Shown piece by piece: positions 60,956 through 64,000 of a stretch of 64,000 bases of DNA. A program made the translations under genes and the position numbers. The notes beneath the pieces were generated by a model, which saw nothing but the letters and a program-made list of their open reading frames with translations, did no database searches and was not told the DNA's origin. This stretch comes from Acidicapsa dinghuensis (GTDB taxonomy: Bacteria; Acidobacteriota; Terriglobia; Terriglobales; Acidobacteriaceae), in contig NZ_JAGSYH010000007.1 in the NCBI RefSeq assembly GCF_025685685.1, forward strand, positions 124,001-188,000, given 5' to 3'. Each line of letters starts with the position of its first letter. The first letter of the stretch is position 1.

Positions 60956-61491
60956 CACCAAGACGCTCGAAAGGTATCCGGCGATGATGTCTTAATCGAT
61001 ACCAATGAACGATCGCTCCGTCATGGAGAGTTTTCTCCCTCTTTTCTCGCAAGCTGCAGTGGATGACCTGCGCTCGCCTGCAAAAGACGCGATAGTCGGA
61101 AACCGCAAGCAGCACCGGAGGGGATGGCCTACGAAGCCGACACGGTCGGAGGTATTTCTCCGGCACGTGGTGTCACCCTGAAATGCGCGTCAAGACGCAC
61201 GCTTAGAAGAGGTTGCGCTGCAGGCCCCAGGTACCTTTTACACATGTATTGCAGTGCGAGATGCAGCCTGCTCGTGGGCTTTCTGTCAGCACTCTGCAAA
61301 AAAGCCTAGCATCTCATCTTTTTAGCGCTTCTAGAGAGGCTCTTCGATAATCTCGATTGTGTGAAACGTGAGACAGAATTGGATATGCTCACCCAAGTCT
61401 CGCTATCTTCTCGCGGAGGAGATAGTGTTTCTCCGATTGTTGCGATGCGCTTTCAGGCGCCCGGCTGTACGAAGAACCACTTTGGAGATGT
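60956..61491. other. 536-base spacer
   Basis: No credible gene. A hairpin CTATCT/AGATAG with an inner CTC/GAG pair is at 61403-61425, about 70 bases before the next gene, and may be a leader element. Nothing else recognised. Confidence 0.5.
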
Positions 61492-64000
61492 ATGCACTGT
61501 GCCCTGACACGCACCCCTGCAACACTTATTGCAATCGGTATTCTGTCTTTCTCCTCGCTCCTTGTGGCTCAAAAGATAAATTCACAGCCATCAGCTTCAG
61601 CTGTCCCTATCTCCATTCCCTATGAATCAACGCAGGATGGCCTGCTCACTCTCTTGATTGAGGATGAACACGGCAACCGTGTCAAAAACCTGGTCGCTGA
61701 CTATCCAGTCCACACGGGCCATAACACGATTCCCTGGGATGGAAGTTCTCTCAATGGCGTTGCCCTCCCTGGCCGCTATCGTATCAGTGGCCTCTTTCAT
61801 CAACGCATCGTTCCACGCCTTCAGTACTCCATCTACTCTCCCGGCACTCCACCCTGGCCTACTGCCGATGGCACCGGTGCATGGCTCGCGGACCATACCG
61901 CTCCTGCCTCCGCGCTCTTTCTTCCTGAAGGCAGCCCGTGGCCGACCCACTCCACCCAACCAGAGATACTGCTTGGAGCTCAAGCAGCCGAGGCCGGTCA
62001 CGCGCTGATGTGGACCGATCTGAATGGCCGCAAGCTTGACGGCATCAAGATCCGCGGCTGGAACGGCGGTGTCGCGCTTGCCCGTGACATTGGCCCAAAT
62101 CGAAATCCGGACCACGTTGCCTACACGGTCTACGTCGTCAACCCCAGCCGTGACTTCGGCAAAACCGATCCCGGCGCACTCCAGGTCTATATCTTTACCA
62201 AGTCGGGCCTCACGCCACTCGAAAAGGTTGTTGGCGGTATCCAGATTCACGATGCCTTTCGCGAACTCGTTGGCCTCGGAGCCTTCAATGGTCTACTTCT
62301 GCTCTCGAATCCAGCAGCTAACGAGATTATTGCCTTCGATGTTCGCCATAACGCACAGGTCTCCTTCGCAAAAATCAAGCTTCCTCATCTTGGCTCTCTC
62401 AGTTTTGAACCTGATGGTCATCTGCTGGTCACAACAGACGGCGCGATCACGCGCTTCACTGTGGTCAACGACTGGCGCTCTCTCCAACTCACCAATCCGC
62501 AGATCATCGTCCCTGCCTCTGCACTCGAATCACCTAAACAGATCATCGAATCCGATCGCGAGATATACGTTACGGACTGGGGCTCGAGCCACCAGGTCAA
62601 GGTCTTTTCCGCCGATACCGGCAAGCAGCTACGCACCATTGGACATCGTGGCGGTCCTCAACTCGGCGCCTACGACGAGCAGCGCATGGCCCACCCTATG
62701 GGCATGACGATCGATTCCAACGGCGTCCTCTGGGTAGCTGAAGAGGACTACCTGCCCAAGCGAATCAGCCGCTGGGATGCTAAGACCGGCCGCTTCCTCA
62801 ACGCCTGGTACGGCCCCACGCAATATGGTGGCGGCGGCTTCGCTGATCCGCATGATCTCTATCGCGCCTACTATCCTTCGATTGGCAATCCCGGAAGCAT
62901 GGGCCTGCTTGAGTTTCGCGTCGACCCCGCAACCGGCAGCTCGCGTCTCACTGCTGTGCGCTATCGTTTTCCTGACCCGCTCAACGACATCATCAGCTAC
63001 GGCGGCTACGCGCCCAAGCCCATCTTCTTTCCGAACGACATGATCCCCGCCGGCTCGCATGGCGGCATTACTCCTGCTCAGACCTTCTATCGCGGTGACC
63101 ATCAATACTTCACTGACTCCTACAACACTTACTGGTACAACCAGACGACCGTCACCACGCTCTGGATACTTGAAGATGGCATCTGCCGTCCGATTGCGAG
63201 CGCCGGCTGGGTTGGATCAGGGCCTCATCACTGGACCACACTCGATCAACCCGAGATCCGCCGAAGGATTCCGGCAGGAGATCCTGATCAGACCTTCTTC
63301 GTCTGGACCGATCGGAATCACGACCACGCTGTTCAAGCCGATGAAGTTCAGTTCTCACGCCCTGCTGTTCCTGGCTCAGCAGGTGTCGTCTTTCAGCCTG
63401 ATCTCTCCGTTATCAGCGGCGGCCCGTATCATTTGCCCACAGCCTCTATCGACGCTGCAGGCGTCCCCAGCTACGATCTCAGCAAGTTAGCGCTCGTCTC
63501 CAACTCCCCAGTCACCGGTGAGGTCGCGCTCAGTCCTGATGGCTGGTTTCTTGCCGGCATGAGTGGCTACAAAGACGGCCATCTGCGCTGGACACTCTCC
63601 ACTCGATCTTCCTCGGTCCCGCCCTCAGGTCCCGGAGATATACAGGACCCCAAGCGCATGCTCGGTTATCCGGTACGCCCAGCTGCTGGTGAGGCCGGCT
63701 ATCTGGTTGCCCGTTACTCCTACATGGGCGAGATCTATATCTACACAGTCGATGGTCTGCTCGTTGCCACTCTGGGCGGTGACACGCGCTTGTCTCCTTT
63801 CTGGCCCTACCCGCAACAGAAACTCGGTATGGAAATCACAGGCCTCAGCTTCGACGCAGAGCAGTTCTGGCCTTTCATGTTCGGCAACGATGACGGCAAT
63901 GTTTACGTTGCCATCGGCAAATGGCACACCTCCGTCGTGCGCCTCGATGGACTGGACTCCATCCAGCGCGTTGACCTCGGCTCCATCGTTGTCAGCAAAG
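61492..64000 (+). CDS. Secreted beta-propeller-like protein, 3' end outside window
   Basis: At least 836 residues, open to the window end. A signal peptide (LIAIGILSFSSLLVAQ) follows the ATG, which has GGAG upstream. Residues about 40-110 have a FlgD-like Ig fold (LIEDEHGNRVKNLV, GHNTIPWDG). Repeats with NHL/beta-propeller features follow (GHRGGPQLGAYDEQRMAHPMG, MTIDSNGVLWVAEED). A tail with EF-hand-like WTDRNHDHAVQADEV near residue 605 could bind calcium. Probably a surface or secreted carbohydrate- or protein-binding protein; no enzyme signature is clear. Confidence 0.75.
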   Translation, partial: MHCALTRTPATLIAIGILSFSSLLVAQKINSQPSASAVPISIPYESTQDGLLTLLIEDEHGNRVKNLVADYPVHTGHNTIPWDGSSLNGVALPGRYRISGLFHQRIVPRLQYSIYSPGTPPWPTADGTGAWLADHTAPASALFLPEGSPWPTHSTQPEILLGAQAAEAGHALMWTDLNGRKLDGIKIRGWNGGVALARDIGPNRNPDHVAYTVYVVNPSRDFGKTDPGALQVYIFTKSGLTPLEKVVGGIQIHDAFRELVGLGAFNGLLLLSNPAANEIIAFDVRHNAQVSFAKIKLPHLGSLSFEPDGHLLVTTDGAITRFTVVNDWRSLQLTNPQIIVPASALESPKQIIESDREIYVTDWGSSHQVKVFSADTGKQLRTIGHRGGPQLGAYDEQRMAHPMGMTIDSNGVLWVAEEDYLPKRISRWDAKTGRFLNAWYGPTQYGGGGFADPHDLYRAYYPSIGNPGSMGLLEFRVDPATGSSRLTAVRYRFPDPLNDIISYGGYAPKPIFFPNDMIPAGSHGGITPAQTFYRGDHQYFTDSYNTYWYNQTTVTTLWILEDGICRPIASAGWVGSGPHHWTTLDQPEIRRRIPAGDPDQTFFVWTDRNHDHAVQADEVQFSRPAVPGSAGVVFQPDLSVISGGPYHLPTASIDAAGVPSYDLSKLALVSNSPVTGEVALSPDGWFLAGMSGYKDGHLRWTLSTRSSSVPPSGPGDIQDPKRMLGYPVRPAAGEAGYLVARYSYMGEIYIYTVDGLLVATLGGDTRLSPFWPYPQQKLGMEITGLSFDAEQFWPFMFGNDDGNVYVAIGKWHTSVVRLDGLDSIQRVDLGSIVVSK

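Overview
The window looks like chromosome of an acidobacterium, probably Terriglobales/Acidobacteriaceae. This is inferred from content: two very large outer-membrane receptors with an N-terminal carboxypeptidase-regulatory-like fold, several Tat-exported glycosidases (two GH127-type, one GH116), S10 peptidase and DUF1593 proteins, high GC, and gene borders full of short hairpin repeats. No transposase, integrase, phage gene, CRISPR array or rRNA was seen. There is one tRNA, tRNA-Gln(CTG).

Layout. 1-16.4 kb: part of a type VI secretion (T6SS) locus on the + strand: tssA (3' end only), tssE, tssF, tssG, tssH/clpV, a putative nuclease effector with an Imm49-like immunity candidate and an unknown gene, vgrG with a very long Gln/Ala-rich tail, and two tandem tssK paralogues. 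tssB, tssC, hcp, tssJ, tssL and tssM are not here. 16.4-25.2 kb: mostly minus-strand single genes (S10 carboxypeptidase, orphan helical protein, secreted unknown, single-domain response regulator bracketed by parS-like palindromes, GH127 glycosidase, DMP19/DUF4375 protein), separated by repeat-rich DNA. 25.5-31.0 kb: a fadN-fadA-fadE beta-oxidation operon. 31.3-33.3 kb: a second GH127-type protein. 33.4-38.9 kb: a hydroxyproline catabolic locus (2Fe-2S subunit, FAD/NAD subunit and GntR regulator on +; DapA-like deaminase, DAO-type dehydrogenase and epimerase on -).

39.2-47.1 kb: a sulfur locus with a TonB-dependent receptor, cysD, cysN, cysH and a TauE/SafE permease. Three tiny ORFs containing three consecutive Cys (TGT) codons lie upstream of the receptor and of cysD; these look like cysteine-sensing leader peptides and are the most interesting signal in the window. 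CysN ends in what looks like a decayed APS-kinase domain, and CysH has the Fe-S cysteines of an APS reductase, so the set reads as a direct sulfate-APS-sulfite route. 47.5-58.2 kb: DUF1593 protein, a CpxA/CpxR-like two-component pair divergent from a second receptor with a Gly/Pro-rich insert, and a CobW-type GTPase coupled to a GH116 enzyme. 58.5-61 kb: tRNA-Gln, then a small operon (AhpD-like protein without its CxxC, XRE/MmyB-type regulator, DJ-1/PfpI protein) behind palindromic operator-like DNA. 61.5 kb to the end: a truncated secreted beta-propeller-like protein.

Intergenic DNA holds two dispersed families with about ten copies each: a hairpin family with conserved flanks and a variable, base-paired inner stem, and a short element built around TGTCATCCCC/GGGGAT. 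All assignments come from reading the sequence; no database search was run.
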